Shown: positions 18,267 through 27,545, counted from the stretch's first letter. The stretch is 36,409 nucleotides of DNA from Chloroflexota bacterium (GCA_003156975.1 PMIE01000048.1:13408-49816); one strand, 5' to 3'. The notes: generated by a model from the letters alone, not told the origin. Numbers and translations: made by a program.

Positions 18267-19894
18267 GCCAGTCCCACGCCTACCGCTTCACCGATGCCGC
18301 AAGACGGGATCGGCCGCGCCGGCTCCGTGTCGTCGGTATTGCCGTTCTTCTGACCGTGGCAATCGGCGCCGCCGCCTGGCATCCCCTGATGACTGTCGCC
18401 GCTCACAACAGCGTCACGATTCTCGGGCCGTCGGCCACTTCATTGGACCCTGCAGTTCAGGCCGACGCAGAAAGCGCCCAGGTCGTCTCGCAGCTCTTCG
18501 AGTCGCTGACATTCGTCGACTCGGCGGCCACGGTGCAGCCCGCTCTTGCCGCGTCGTGGGAGATCCAGAATGGCGGAACGCGAGTCGTCTTCCACCTCCG
18601 GTCCGGCCTGGAGTTCTCGGACGGCTCCGCGCTCAAGGCGTCGGATGTGGTGGCGAGCTGGATGCGTGTCCTTTCGCCGGCCAAGCCGAGCCAGCTGGCA
18701 TCGCTCCTGGATGGAGTGACCGGTGCCAAGGCCTACCGCGATGGGACGGGTCCGCAATCGGCAGTCGGGATTCGAGCCAAGACTGACACCGACGTTGAAG
18801 TCGACATGTCCAGCGCAGCCTCTGACTTCCCCGCGATCGTGTCGAGTTCCACCCTGGCCGTCGTGCCCTCCGGCATCGACTCAGACTCGAGTCTCCTGCG
18901 CCCGGGGACCTTCGTGGGCAGCGGCGCCTATGTGCTGAAGGCCCTGACGCTTACGGAAACGACCCTGACCGCGAACTCGCACTACTGGGCGGGCGCGCCG
19001 CCGATCGCCACGGTCCATCTACTCAGCAGCCCCGGCGCAAACGGCAGAGTGCAGGACTTCCAGTCCGGCGACCTGGACTACACGCCGATCGCCGATGGGG
19101 ATGCCACCTGGATCGCCTACGACAAGATCCTCGGGCCCTCGTTGCGCGTTGAACCGTCCCCATCGGTCGAGTACTACGGCTTCAACACGACCAAGGCCCC
19201 ATTCAACGACGTCCACGTCCGCCGGGCCTTTGAGCTCGGCATCGACTGGAAGCGCATTGTCACGCTCATGTCGCCTGCGGGGAGGGTGCCGGCAACCGGC
19301 ATGGTGCCCCTGGGAGTGCCGGGTCACAGCTCCACGGACTACGGGCCGGTCTTCGACCTCGCCTCCGCCAGGTCGGAACTCAGCGCGGCGGGCTTTCCGG
19401 ATGGTGCCGGCTTCCCGAAGGTCATCTTGATCACGACCGGCGGGGACTTCGGCCAGCTCGAAGGGGCGATCGTCCGCCAACTCCATGACAACCTCGGCAT
19501 CGACATCTCCTACAGGGCCGAGGGCTGGGACCTCTACAACTCACTGTTGTTGAGCGACGCGCCGGCGATCTGGGAGATGGATTGGGTCGCCGACTACCCA
19601 GGCGCCAACGACTTCCTCGGTCTGTTGCTTGGATCCGGCCAGCCGAACAATTTCGCCCGTTGGACCAACTCGGACTTCGACTCAGCCATCAAGAGCGCGC
19701 TCTCCAGCACCGATGCGGCTTCGATGCAGAAGGCCTACGACTCGGCCCAGTCGATCGTCAAGGATCAGGCCCCGGTGATCCCCGTCAGCTTCGGCTCGGG
19801 CTACTCCCTGGTGGCAAAGGGCCTGCTCGGGGCGATGCCGAACAGCCAGGGGCTGGTCCGGTACGCCGGAATGTCATGGGCTTCCGGATCATGA
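18263..19894 (+). CDS. ABC transporter substrate-binding protein, oligopeptide (SBP_bac_5) family
   Basis: SLDPAVQADAESAQVVSQLFESLTFVDS...VFHLRSGLEFSDGSALKASDVVASW...EYYGFNTTKAPFNDVHVRRAFELGIDW. Confidence 0.9.
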   Translation: MSQSHAYRFTDAARRDRPRRLRVVGIAVLLTVAIGAAAWHPLMTVAAHNSVTILGPSATSLDPAVQADAESAQVVSQLFESLTFVDSAATVQPALAASWEIQNGGTRVVFHLRSGLEFSDGSALKASDVVASWMRVLSPAKPSQLASLLDGVTGAKAYRDGTGPQSAVGIRAKTDTDVEVDMSSAASDFPAIVSSSTLAVVPSGIDSDSSLLRPGTFVGSGAYVLKALTLTETTLTANSHYWAGAPPIATVHLLSSPGANGRVQDFQSGDLDYTPIADGDATWIAYDKILGPSLRVEPSPSVEYYGFNTTKAPFNDVHVRRAFELGIDWKRIVTLMSPAGRVPATGMVPLGVPGHSSTDYGPVFDLASARSELSAAGFPDGAGFPKVILITTGGDFGQLEGAIVRQLHDNLGIDISYRAEGWDLYNSLLLSDAPAIWEMDWVADYPGANDFLGLLLGSGQPNNFARWTNSDFDSAIKSALSSTDAASMQKAYDSAQSIVKDQAPVIPVSFGSGYSLVAKGLLGAMPNSQGLVRYAGMSWASGS

Positions 19895-21198
19895 GACTGC
19901 GGCTCCTTCATCCGGTGGGTCTGCGCGTCGGCGCCGCCCTTTCGTGCTCGCTCCTGATCGCGATGTGCCTGGCCGGCACGGTGGCCGCAGCGACGGTCAC
20001 ATTCGGCACGCCATCCGCAACCTCGCAATTCGGCCGGGAGATCGTGTTCACGCAGCCGTACGACGGCGCTTCGATCAAGTCGGCAAGCATCCTCATCACT
20101 CTCCCCGACGACCCGGGGCCCACGGTCGCGGCCGTGAGCAACGTTGGGTCCGGTTCACTTACATACGCGATGGACACCTCCAGCGGGGGAGTGGATCCGT
20201 TCGTGCCCGTGGTCGGCCAATTCGAGATCGTCCTCACCGATGGCACGACGCTGGACGGACCGGAAATCAAGGTCACGTATGACGACGATCGTTTCACCTG
20301 GAAGACGAAGATCGGCAAGGTGGTCCGGCTCCACTACATCGACGCCTCGGACTCGTTTGCCCAGCAGATGCTCAGCTACGCGGACACCGGCCTGGCAAAT
20401 GCCGCGGCCCTGTTCGGCGTAAGCGAGACGCAGCCACTTGACTACTACGTCTACCCCAGTCAGTCCGACTTTCAGCAGGGTCTGAACCAGCCGGATACCG
20501 TCGGTGGCACGGTGATCCAATCCGTGCGTATCGGCTACGCAACGGTCGATCCTGGGGACAGGGTCTATGCGGCGCAGGTGATGCCCCACGAGCCCACCCA
20601 CGTCGCATTCTGGGATGCGACGCACAATCCATATCACGAGGCGCCGCGCTGGCTCAACGAGGGTTTCGCGCAGTACGTGTCGCAGGGCTACGACTCCGAT
20701 AGCCGCCAGATCGTGTCGCAGGCGGCCCGGGATGGGACACTCCCTTCGCTGCTCGCCCTCACAGACTACTTTCCGCTCGACTCAGCTCGCATCTACCTCG
20801 CCTACGCGGAGGGATTGGCGGCCGCCGACTTCCTGGTCGCCAAATATAGCCGGGCCGGCGTACTCAAGCTGGTCCAGGCATTCGCCAAGGGCGATACGGA
20901 CGACGAAGCCTTCAAGGCCGCCCTCGGCGTAGACGTGGCAACCTTCGACAAGGCCTTCATGGCCGACAACAACGCCACGCCTACCAAGTACGGTCCTCAG
21001 CCTGAAGGCACGAGTCCCGGCGGCACGTCGGTGGCGCCCGGATCCACACCAACTACGGTCCCCGGCCAGAAGGCGCCGACCAGGTCCGGCAACTCGGCCC
21101 TCTTCCTGCTGGCGGGCATCATGGCTGTCGTCGGTGTCGTACTTCTAGGACTCGCTTTGGCAATGGTCCTGTCATCGCGCCGGCAAGCGGCTCGTTGA
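19891..21198 (+). CDS. secreted, membrane-anchored gluzincin-type metallopeptidase (peptidase MA-like)
   Basis: N-terminal signal, HEPTH (HExxH) followed by RWLNEGFAQYVS, C-terminal TM LFLLAGIMAVVGVVLLGLALAMVL; 4-nt overlap with upstream gene. Confidence 0.8.
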   Translation: MRLRLLHPVGLRVGAALSCSLLIAMCLAGTVAAATVTFGTPSATSQFGREIVFTQPYDGASIKSASILITLPDDPGPTVAAVSNVGSGSLTYAMDTSSGGVDPFVPVVGQFEIVLTDGTTLDGPEIKVTYDDDRFTWKTKIGKVVRLHYIDASDSFAQQMLSYADTGLANAAALFGVSETQPLDYYVYPSQSDFQQGLNQPDTVGGTVIQSVRIGYATVDPGDRVYAAQVMPHEPTHVAFWDATHNPYHEAPRWLNEGFAQYVSQGYDSDSRQIVSQAARDGTLPSLLALTDYFPLDSARIYLAYAEGLAAADFLVAKYSRAGVLKLVQAFAKGDTDDEAFKAALGVDVATFDKAFMADNNATPTKYGPQPEGTSPGGTSVAPGSTPTTVPGQKAPTRSGNSALFLLAGIMAVVGVVLLGLALAMVLSSRRQAAR

Positions 21199-21325
21199 AG
21201 AGTCCGCGTGTTCTAGTGATCGCTCGGCACTCGGGGCCATCGCCCAAAAGCGGAGCCGCGGCTCTGATAGAGTCAGCGGCCGCTATGAGTGTCGCGTCCA
21301 TGTCCTCCCAACTCGGGCCGTCCTA

Positions 21326-21604
21326 GTGCCGCCAGATCAGCCAGGTGTCGTCGAGTTTCGGCTCGGCGACGTGGTGAATCTGAGACGATCCCACCCCTGT
21401 GGGGGTAGGGAATGGCTCATCGACCGCCTCGGCGCAGACCTTGGATTGCGCTGCCGCCAATGCAACCGGCACGTCTTGCTGGACCGCCGCGCCGTCGAGA
21501 GACGCATGACGGGCTTCGTTGAGCGGGGCGATCTGGCAATGAGCCTGGCCGTGGCACCGACGCCACATGACGCCGACAGGTCCGCCACGGGGAGCGATCT
21601 ATGA
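21326..21604 (+). CDS. DUF951-like small protein
   Basis: FRLGDVVNLRRSHPCGGREWLIDRLGADLGLRCRQCNRHVLLDRRAVERRM matches the DUF951 pattern (HPCG..W...R.GAD..L.C..C...V). Confidence 0.75.
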   Translation: MPPDQPGVVEFRLGDVVNLRRSHPCGGREWLIDRLGADLGLRCRQCNRHVLLDRRAVERRMTGFVERGDLAMSLAVAPTPHDADRSATGSDL

Positions 21605-23091
21605 ACCTCACTGTGACGACAAAGCGCGCCCGAAGAGCCAAGTCGCCTGCTCCCGTAGCACCACCTCCGCCGCCCGTGGAGACCGCCGAGGACGAAGGTG
21701 CGCTCGCCGTCCTGCACAACCGCCCCTTCTTGCTTCTGTGGCTTGCTCAGCTATCGACTCAGGTCGGCGGCAACATGGTCATCTACGGCCTGACGATCAT
21801 GATCACGGCCTCGTACAAGTCGAGCAGCGCCGTAAGCGTCCTGCTGCTGAGCTTCTTGCTGCCCGCGATCATCTTCTCGGCGTTGGCCGGGGTCTTTGTC
21901 GATCGAGTCGACAAGAGGCGCCTGCTGGTGGTAACGAACATCATGCGAGGGCTCGCGTTCCTGGCGATCTTCTTCGTCGGGAACAACCTGCTGATGCTGT
22001 ACCTGCTGATGGTCTTCGTCTCGACCGTGACCACATTCTTCGGACCGGCCGAAGCCTCGATGATCCCGTTCCTCGTCCCAAAGAAGCAGCTGCTCGCCGC
22101 GAACGGCCTTTTCACCCTTACCGCGAACATCGCCTTCGCCCTGGGTTTCGCGCTCTTCGGGCCGTTCGTCGTGGCGATCGCCAACGCCGAAATCCTGATC
22201 GTCATAGTTGCCGTGCTCTATTTCGTCGCTGCCGTCTTCTGCTTCGTTCTGCCGTCATCTCCCAAGGCCGCCTCACCTGTGGTTACGCCGGGGCAGACGG
22301 TTGCCGATGCCGAACGCGCCGTCGGGACGATGTTCAGCCAGTTCGCCGAGGGCTTGCGGTACATCCGCGACCACCGCAACGTCGGCTGGTCCCTCACATA
22401 CCTGGGGATCGCAGGAGCCCTCGTTGGGATTCTCGGCGTGATCGGGCCCGGTTTCGCCCAGCACACGCTGGATCTCGGCGAGAAGGACTTCGCCCTGATC
22501 GTCCTGCCGCTCGGGCTCGGGATCGCGATGGGGATCCTGTTCCTGAACTCCTACGGCAGATACCTTCCGCGCCGCCAGACCATCGAGACCGGCATGATCG
22601 CCACCGGCGTGCTCCTGGGGCTGCTGGCCTGCTCGGGGCCGATCTCGCACTTCCTCGAAGCCCGCGCCACGTCCACCGGTCTGGCCGAGGCAAGCCGCGT
22701 GGTTTCCCTCCTGTCTCTGGTCATGGGCATCGCCTTCCTGGTCGGGGCCTGCTATTCGGTTGTCGCCATCTCGGCGCAGACGCAGCTCCAGGAGGAGCTT
22801 CCCGAGGATGTGCGCGGCCGAGTCTTCGGCGTCCTCAACATGCTCGTCTCGATCGCCAGCCTGGCACCGATCATCGTCGTCGGCCCGGTCGCGGACCTTT
22901 TCGGCCGGGAGCCTGTGATCGCGGTTGCGGGCGTGATCATCTGCCTGTCCGGTCTCGCCAGCGTGGTCAGCCATCGGAACCTGCCGCACATTGACGCCAA
23001 CCGCGCCCCGTCGACCCCTAGCGGAGCGCCGGTCGACCCGATGACGGCTGCGATTCCGCCCAGCGACCTCGGTGGCTCGGCGCCCTCCTGA
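21601..23091 (+). CDS. MFS transporter
   Basis: ~12 hydrophobic segments; LLLWLAQLSTQVGGNMVIYGL, FVDRVDKRRLLVVTNIMRG. Confidence 0.88.
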   Translation: MNLTVTTKRARRAKSPAPVAPPPPPVETAEDEGALAVLHNRPFLLLWLAQLSTQVGGNMVIYGLTIMITASYKSSSAVSVLLLSFLLPAIIFSALAGVFVDRVDKRRLLVVTNIMRGLAFLAIFFVGNNLLMLYLLMVFVSTVTTFFGPAEASMIPFLVPKKQLLAANGLFTLTANIAFALGFALFGPFVVAIANAEILIVIVAVLYFVAAVFCFVLPSSPKAASPVVTPGQTVADAERAVGTMFSQFAEGLRYIRDHRNVGWSLTYLGIAGALVGILGVIGPGFAQHTLDLGEKDFALIVLPLGLGIAMGILFLNSYGRYLPRRQTIETGMIATGVLLGLLACSGPISHFLEARATSTGLAEASRVVSLLSLVMGIAFLVGACYSVVAISAQTQLQEELPEDVRGRVFGVLNMLVSIASLAPIIVVGPVADLFGREPVIAVAGVIICLSGLASVVSHRNLPHIDANRAPSTPSGAPVDPMTAAIPPSDLGGSAPS

Positions 23092-24512
23092 TGGCTGACG
23101 CCGACACGGTCGAGTCGGAAGGCGCCGGCAGACAACCTGTCACACCGGACGCCTGGCGAGTCGCGGCCCTCGGGTTGCTGGCCGGTGGTTTCGCCGTGGG
23201 TGTGCTCTCCGGTCACAAGAGGCTGGGAGCGGCCGTGCCACTGATCACGGCCGGAGTCGCGCTCGCCTGCGCGGTCCCCGTCGCCCTGGCTTCCAGGCGG
23301 CCGCCGATTTCGACCGAAGATGCGGCCGACGCACTCGAGGATGCTGCCCAGAAACCGACCTTCAGCGTCGTCGTGGGCGCGCGCGATGAAGGCGTGGTGC
23401 TGCGCCAGCTGGTATCCGATGTGAGCCGCCAGAACTACCGCACCCCCGAGGGCGTCCCGCTCTTCGAACTGATCGTGGTGGACGATCGTTCGACCGACGG
23501 CACGGCCGAGGCCGTGGCGGCTGCCGCCGCCGAGAACGGCATCTCGGCCATCACGCGCGTCGTTCTGCGTCGCGGCGACGATCTCCCGGACGGTAAGGGA
23601 GCTGCGCTCACCGCCGCTCAACCGGAGATCTGCGCCGGAGACATCGTCCTGGTACTGGACGCCGACGCTCGACTCGAGCCGTGGTTCCTGAGCCGTGCCG
23701 CCGGATACTTCGCCGCCGGCGCAAACGCCGTCACTGCTCGCCGCCGCATTCTCGACGCCGAGAGCGGCTGGCTGGCCGGCGCTCAGGCGGATGAGCAAAC
23801 GCTCGACGGCGAGTTGAACCGTGGACGTTGGAGCATGGGCGGTTGCTCGGAGTTTCGCGGCAACGGCATCATGGTCCGACGCGAGCTTCTCGCCGCGGTC
23901 GGGGGCTGGCGGGCGGCGGCGCTCTGCGAGGACATAGATCTGTCCAGCCGGATTGCGGCCGGGGCAGGGGAGCGGGTGGCCTGGGCGCTCGATGCCGAGG
24001 TCTGGGAAGAGCCCGTGCGCACCGTCTCGAGCCTGTGGATGCAGCGGCTGCGCTGGGCCGAAGGGGCGTTCCGACGCGCTTTCGAGCACGGGCCTGCCGT
24101 GGTCAAGAGCCCCGAGCTATCGCTGGCGGCGCGCCTCGATTTCATCACGTACGTTTGCCAGCTGGCGGTTCCACCGGTCGTCGTTGGAGCTGCCGCGGCG
24201 GCGGTAGTGACCGGCCGTCGGCGGAGCTTGCTGTCGATCGTCGCCGGATATCTGGGCATCAGCGCCATGCTCGGTTGGGACGCGCTCCGCTGGGAAGTGC
24301 ATCGGGACGGGCGTCCTCTCGATGCCGGGGAACGGCTCTCGAGAGCCCTGCGCGTTTCCCTGTTCAACGGGCTCTGGTTGCTGGTCGTGCCCCGGGCGCT
24401 CATCGACCTGGCCCTGCGCCGCGGTCCCATCCAGTACGTGAAGATGGACCATGACGGCGGCAGCGACCCGGCCGCCGGCTCCTCCGCAAGGACCTCGCGG
24501 AGCAAGTCCTAG
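23091..24512 (+). CDS. family 2 glycosyltransferase, membrane-associated
   Basis: FSVVVGARDEG, LIVVDDRSTDGTA, VLVLDADARLEP, EDIDLSSRI, QRLRW; C-terminal hydrophobic segments. Confidence 0.9.
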   Translation: MADADTVESEGAGRQPVTPDAWRVAALGLLAGGFAVGVLSGHKRLGAAVPLITAGVALACAVPVALASRRPPISTEDAADALEDAAQKPTFSVVVGARDEGVVLRQLVSDVSRQNYRTPEGVPLFELIVVDDRSTDGTAEAVAAAAAENGISAITRVVLRRGDDLPDGKGAALTAAQPEICAGDIVLVLDADARLEPWFLSRAAGYFAAGANAVTARRRILDAESGWLAGAQADEQTLDGELNRGRWSMGGCSEFRGNGIMVRRELLAAVGGWRAAALCEDIDLSSRIAAGAGERVAWALDAEVWEEPVRTVSSLWMQRLRWAEGAFRRAFEHGPAVVKSPELSLAARLDFITYVCQLAVPPVVVGAAAAAVVTGRRRSLLSIVAGYLGISAMLGWDALRWEVHRDGRPLDAGERLSRALRVSLFNGLWLLVVPRALIDLALRRGPIQYVKMDHDGGSDPAAGSSARTSRSKS

Positions 24513-24539
24513 GCGTCCCTGCCGGTTCCAGGCCCCGCC

Positions 24540-24561
24540 AGATAAGCGGCAGATAAGCGGC
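24540..24561. repeat. 11-bp perfect tandem repeat
   Basis: AGATAAGCGGC AGATAAGCGGC between the GT2 stop and the secreted cassette. Confidence 0.75.
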
Positions 24562-24583
24562 GGTTCGTAAAGTCGACGGATCG

Positions 24584-24740
24584 TGAGCCAGCAAGCCCAT
24601 CGGCAGCCGAACGGTCAGCAGTCCGTGCCTGCTCCTGCCTGGCGGCTCAGAGAGGAGGGCGCCAAAGGGAACAGACGCCAATCGGGGTCAGGGTCGGCAG
24701 CAACCGCCACGCAAGCCCTGCCCAAGGAATGCCAGGCCCG
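24584..24740 (+). ncRNA. possible structured 5' leader / riboswitch-like element
   Basis: TGAGCC (24584-24589)/GGCTCA (24644-24649) closing stem; ordered words GCCGAA, GAGGAGGG, AAAGGGAAC, CCAATC, CGGCAGCAACCGCCACGCAAGC reminiscent of ydaO-type leaders; not verified. Confidence 0.25.
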
Positions 24741-24777
24741 CCGCAAGTCGTCTTCTGCCCGCCTCGAGGGAGGTCCT

Positions 24778-25533
24778 ATGAAACGAGCCAAGACTCTGCT
24801 CGTTTCCGTCTTGCTAGCGGCGTCGACGCTCTGTGCCACGGCACAGGGCTCACTCGCTTACTCCGGCTCGGTGTGGTCCAACTCAGATGGGTTCACCAGC
24901 CGCTGTTTAGGCTTCACGGATACATACCCCAAACAGCTCTACTCGCTCGCACAGACCCAGATGCCAGCCCGCGGCTACAGCCCCGTAAACGGCGCGCTCG
25001 GAGCCTCCTTCACAAGGTCGGCATTTCTGAACCAGGCCGTGGGCAACTGGGCCATATACGTCCACAGTCACGGCGACAACTATCGCGCGACGTCAGGCTC
25101 GGGGATCGACTCGGCCTTCCTGCAGGACCCGGGTCCCACCGCCTGCTCCAACTACAAGGTCGATTCCGTCCGGGCCAGTTCCATCAAAGCGACCACATCG
25201 GGCGGACCCTTCAACCTCGTGATCATGTCGACGTGCCGGCTGGGTTCCAGCTCCAGCACGATGCCGGGCGCATTCCACATCGAGAAGGTCAAGAACAGCA
25301 CCGACCCGGAGTTCTTCCTCGGCTACGTCAACCTCACCTACGACAGCTCGCAACTCCGCTTCGAGAGGGCGTTCTGGAGCTACCTGAACGCCGTCGGGAG
25401 CCCGCTGCGTACGGCCTCTCAGGCCTTCGCGTATGCGTCCGGACTCGGCGGTTACAGCTCGCCGGATACGGCGGATCCGTTCCAGGCGAACTGGTGGGGC
25501 AACCCCGGCTACAACGGAAGGGCGCGGTCATGA
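24778..25533 (+). CDS. secreted protein, possible caspase-like (clan CD) fold
   Basis: Signal peptide MKRAKTLLVSVLLAASTLCATAQGSLA; WAIYVHSHGDNY (His-Gly) and LVIMSTCRLG (S-x-C) followed by FERAFWSYLNAVGSPLRTASQAFAYA; GGGAGGT RBS. Confidence 0.6.
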   Translation: MKRAKTLLVSVLLAASTLCATAQGSLAYSGSVWSNSDGFTSRCLGFTDTYPKQLYSLAQTQMPARGYSPVNGALGASFTRSAFLNQAVGNWAIYVHSHGDNYRATSGSGIDSAFLQDPGPTACSNYKVDSVRASSIKATTSGGPFNLVIMSTCRLGSSSSTMPGAFHIEKVKNSTDPEFFLGYVNLTYDSSQLRFERAFWSYLNAVGSPLRTASQAFAYASGLGGYSSPDTADPFQANWWGNPGYNGRARS

Positions 25534-26480
25534 ACAGGGTGCACGCAACGAAGTCTCTTACGGCGATCAAGGGGCTCCTGGCCGGAACGACGCTGATCGC
25601 AGGTCTCGCTTTCTGCACCGGCCAGCTGGCAGCGGCGAGCCTCGGCAGCGCCCATAACGGCTCGGACGGCCTGGACGCAGGTCCAGCCAGCCGACAGGTG
25701 ACGACCGAAAGCGCGCTCTTCGCCGCGAACCGCCCGGACGTCTTTGCCCGGGCCGGGATCGCACGCGGCGCTCTTGGGTTCCCTGCGGGTTACAGGCGTA
25801 CCGGCCGGCACGTTCACGACGGCATCCAGGGCCTGGACTACGACGAGGTGTCCGAGATCGACTCGGCCGGGCGCCCAATCGCAATGACTCAATTCGCGCC
25901 CGACGGCCGCCTAGTGGATGCGGTTCGGTTCGATTCGCCTCCCAGCGGTCTCGGCAGCGTGTCGAGCGACGCGGCCACAAAGGCCGCCCAGCGCGCCGTG
26001 GCAGGTGCCGGCCTTTCGGTTGTCGGCCCCGCGCTGACCGAAGCCAATCAGACTTTGGGCGGCTGGGACGTGCATTGGGCGAGAGCCCAGGGCAGATACG
26101 CCGTCCGCGGCGACGAAACGCGGGTCCATGTCTGGCAGGACGGACGTATTCAGAGCGTGGCCCAGGTCGAGCACGCGCTGGCGGCGGCGCCGCAGCGGCT
26201 CCTCGCCCAGTCTGACGCCCGAGGCTCCGTCACGCGACAGTGCAACGCCTGGTTCGCCGGAACAGGCTCGAGCTACGCCCTCAAGAGCATGGATCTCGAA
26301 TGGGTCGGACCAAACGCGGCGTTCGACGCCGACAAGCTGACAGCGGCCGCGGCGCCCTACAGGCTTGCATGGGTCGCCAACGTCAATCCATCCGGCCCCG
26401 CGGCGGATTCCGTGCAGCTCATCACGCTCTTTGTCGACGCCGGAAGTGGTGCCGTCATCGGCGGCGACGTGGTCGAGTAG
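25530..26480 (+). CDS. secreted PepSY/FTP-propeptide-like protein
   Basis: Signal peptide; AAQRAVAGAGLSVVGPALTEANQTLGGWDVHWARAQGRYAVRGDETRVHVWQDGRIQSV and RLAWVANVNPS...LFVDAGSGAVIGGDVV; 4-nt overlap with upstream gene. Confidence 0.55.
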   Translation: MNRVHATKSLTAIKGLLAGTTLIAGLAFCTGQLAAASLGSAHNGSDGLDAGPASRQVTTESALFAANRPDVFARAGIARGALGFPAGYRRTGRHVHDGIQGLDYDEVSEIDSAGRPIAMTQFAPDGRLVDAVRFDSPPSGLGSVSSDAATKAAQRAVAGAGLSVVGPALTEANQTLGGWDVHWARAQGRYAVRGDETRVHVWQDGRIQSVAQVEHALAAAPQRLLAQSDARGSVTRQCNAWFAGTGSSYALKSMDLEWVGPNAAFDADKLTAAAAPYRLAWVANVNPSGPAADSVQLITLFVDAGSGAVIGGDVVE

Positions 26481-26506
26481 TTCGATCGCATCGGCCGCAA
26501 CCAAGG

Positions 26507-26537
26507 GCCCGTGGTCGTCACTCAGGCGACCACGGGC
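26507..26537 (+). terminator. 11-bp perfect hairpin, attenuator/terminator-like
   Basis: GCCCGTGGTCG-TCACTCAGG-CGACCACGGGC; no U-tract. Confidence 0.5.
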
Positions 26538-26567
26538 GATCAACGGATACGAAGGGACGGGTTCAGG

Positions 26568-27545
26568 ATGAAGTCAGCGACCAGGATTGCTGCGGCGGTC
26601 TCCGCAGTTGTTCTCTTCACCGCTGGGTGTGCTGCGGGTGCGACCGCGAGGTCATCGGTTTCCCAACCGGTCTCGTCCGGTTTGGGCGCATCGCCCACCC
26701 AACCCAGTTCGCCCCCGGAGGCGTCGCGCCTGATCGTGCTCGCAGATGGAGTGGAGGGCGGGACCGGCCTCTGGTCCCTCGGTGCCGGTGGGCAGTGGGC
26801 GGCCCTCGGGGCGACGCCAAACGCCACGGCCCTTGGCCGGACATCGGATGGCATTGCCGTCGCCTCGGGCCACGACGTTGACATGCGCCCCGCGTCAGAC
26901 CTCACTCACGCCGGACGCCACGCAACTCTGAAGTGGTCCGCCGCCGCTCCGGCGGCGCCTGTGGTCTCGCTCAGCGGCTCGCCGGCCGGCAAGATCGCAC
27001 TCGCCACTGCCGATGAACGCAGCATCAACTACTGGCTTGCGGCAGCAGATGGAACGGTCACGGCAATGGCCTCGGCGCCGACACAATCCTTCACGCCACT
27101 CGTGGCCTGGCTGGATGAGTCGCGCGTCCTCGTCCCCTCCACGGACAATCAGCAGGTCTCCCGGCTTGCGGCCGTGAACGTGGCCACGCATGACGTCAGC
27201 ACTATCAATGCAGTCCTTGGCGTGACGGTCTTCGGCGCGTCGTACAAAGGCCAGTCGGTCGCGGTCGCGACGGAGAAAGGGGTCTACGCCGGGCCAGTCG
27301 CGGCATTGCTCGGCGGGACTCCGCCGCAACAGGTTGCGACCCTCGCAGACACACAAGTCGTCTGGGCGCTATCCACGGACACTGCGGGAACACAGGTCTA
27401 CGTACTGGCCGGAACAGAGGCCGCCGATGGAACCGTGAGCGCCCTCCACGAGCTCGTGTATGCGAAGCAAGGATCGATCTGGGCCAAGCTCCTCGATTCC
27501 CCGGCGCCGTTCACGAAGGCGATCGCCCAGGTGTGCACAAGGTGA
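26568..27545 (+). CDS. lipoprotein, beta-propeller-like hypothetical
   Basis: Lipobox LFTAGC; repeated ~50-aa units of beta pattern (e.g. SGSPAGKIALATADERSINYWLAAADG). Confidence 0.65.
   Translation: MKSATRIAAAVSAVVLFTAGCAAGATARSSVSQPVSSGLGASPTQPSSPPEASRLIVLADGVEGGTGLWSLGAGGQWAALGATPNATALGRTSDGIAVASGHDVDMRPASDLTHAGRHATLKWSAAAPAAPVVSLSGSPAGKIALATADERSINYWLAAADGTVTAMASAPTQSFTPLVAWLDESRVLVPSTDNQQVSRLAAVNVATHDVSTINAVLGVTVFGASYKGQSVAVATEKGVYAGPVAALLGGTPPQQVATLADTQVVWALSTDTAGTQVYVLAGTEAADGTVSALHELVYAKQGSIWAKLLDSPAPFTKAIAQVCTR

Noticed and set aside
22752-24089. 445-aa minus-strand ORF opposite MFS/GT2 genes
   Set aside because: Antisense shadow; the plus-strand GT2 motifs are unambiguous
24729-25529. 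N-terminal extension of the PepSY-like ORF and the overlapping frame of the caspase-like gene
   Set aside because: Real start is ATG 25530 with signal peptide; upstream part is an out-of-frame reading of 24778-25533
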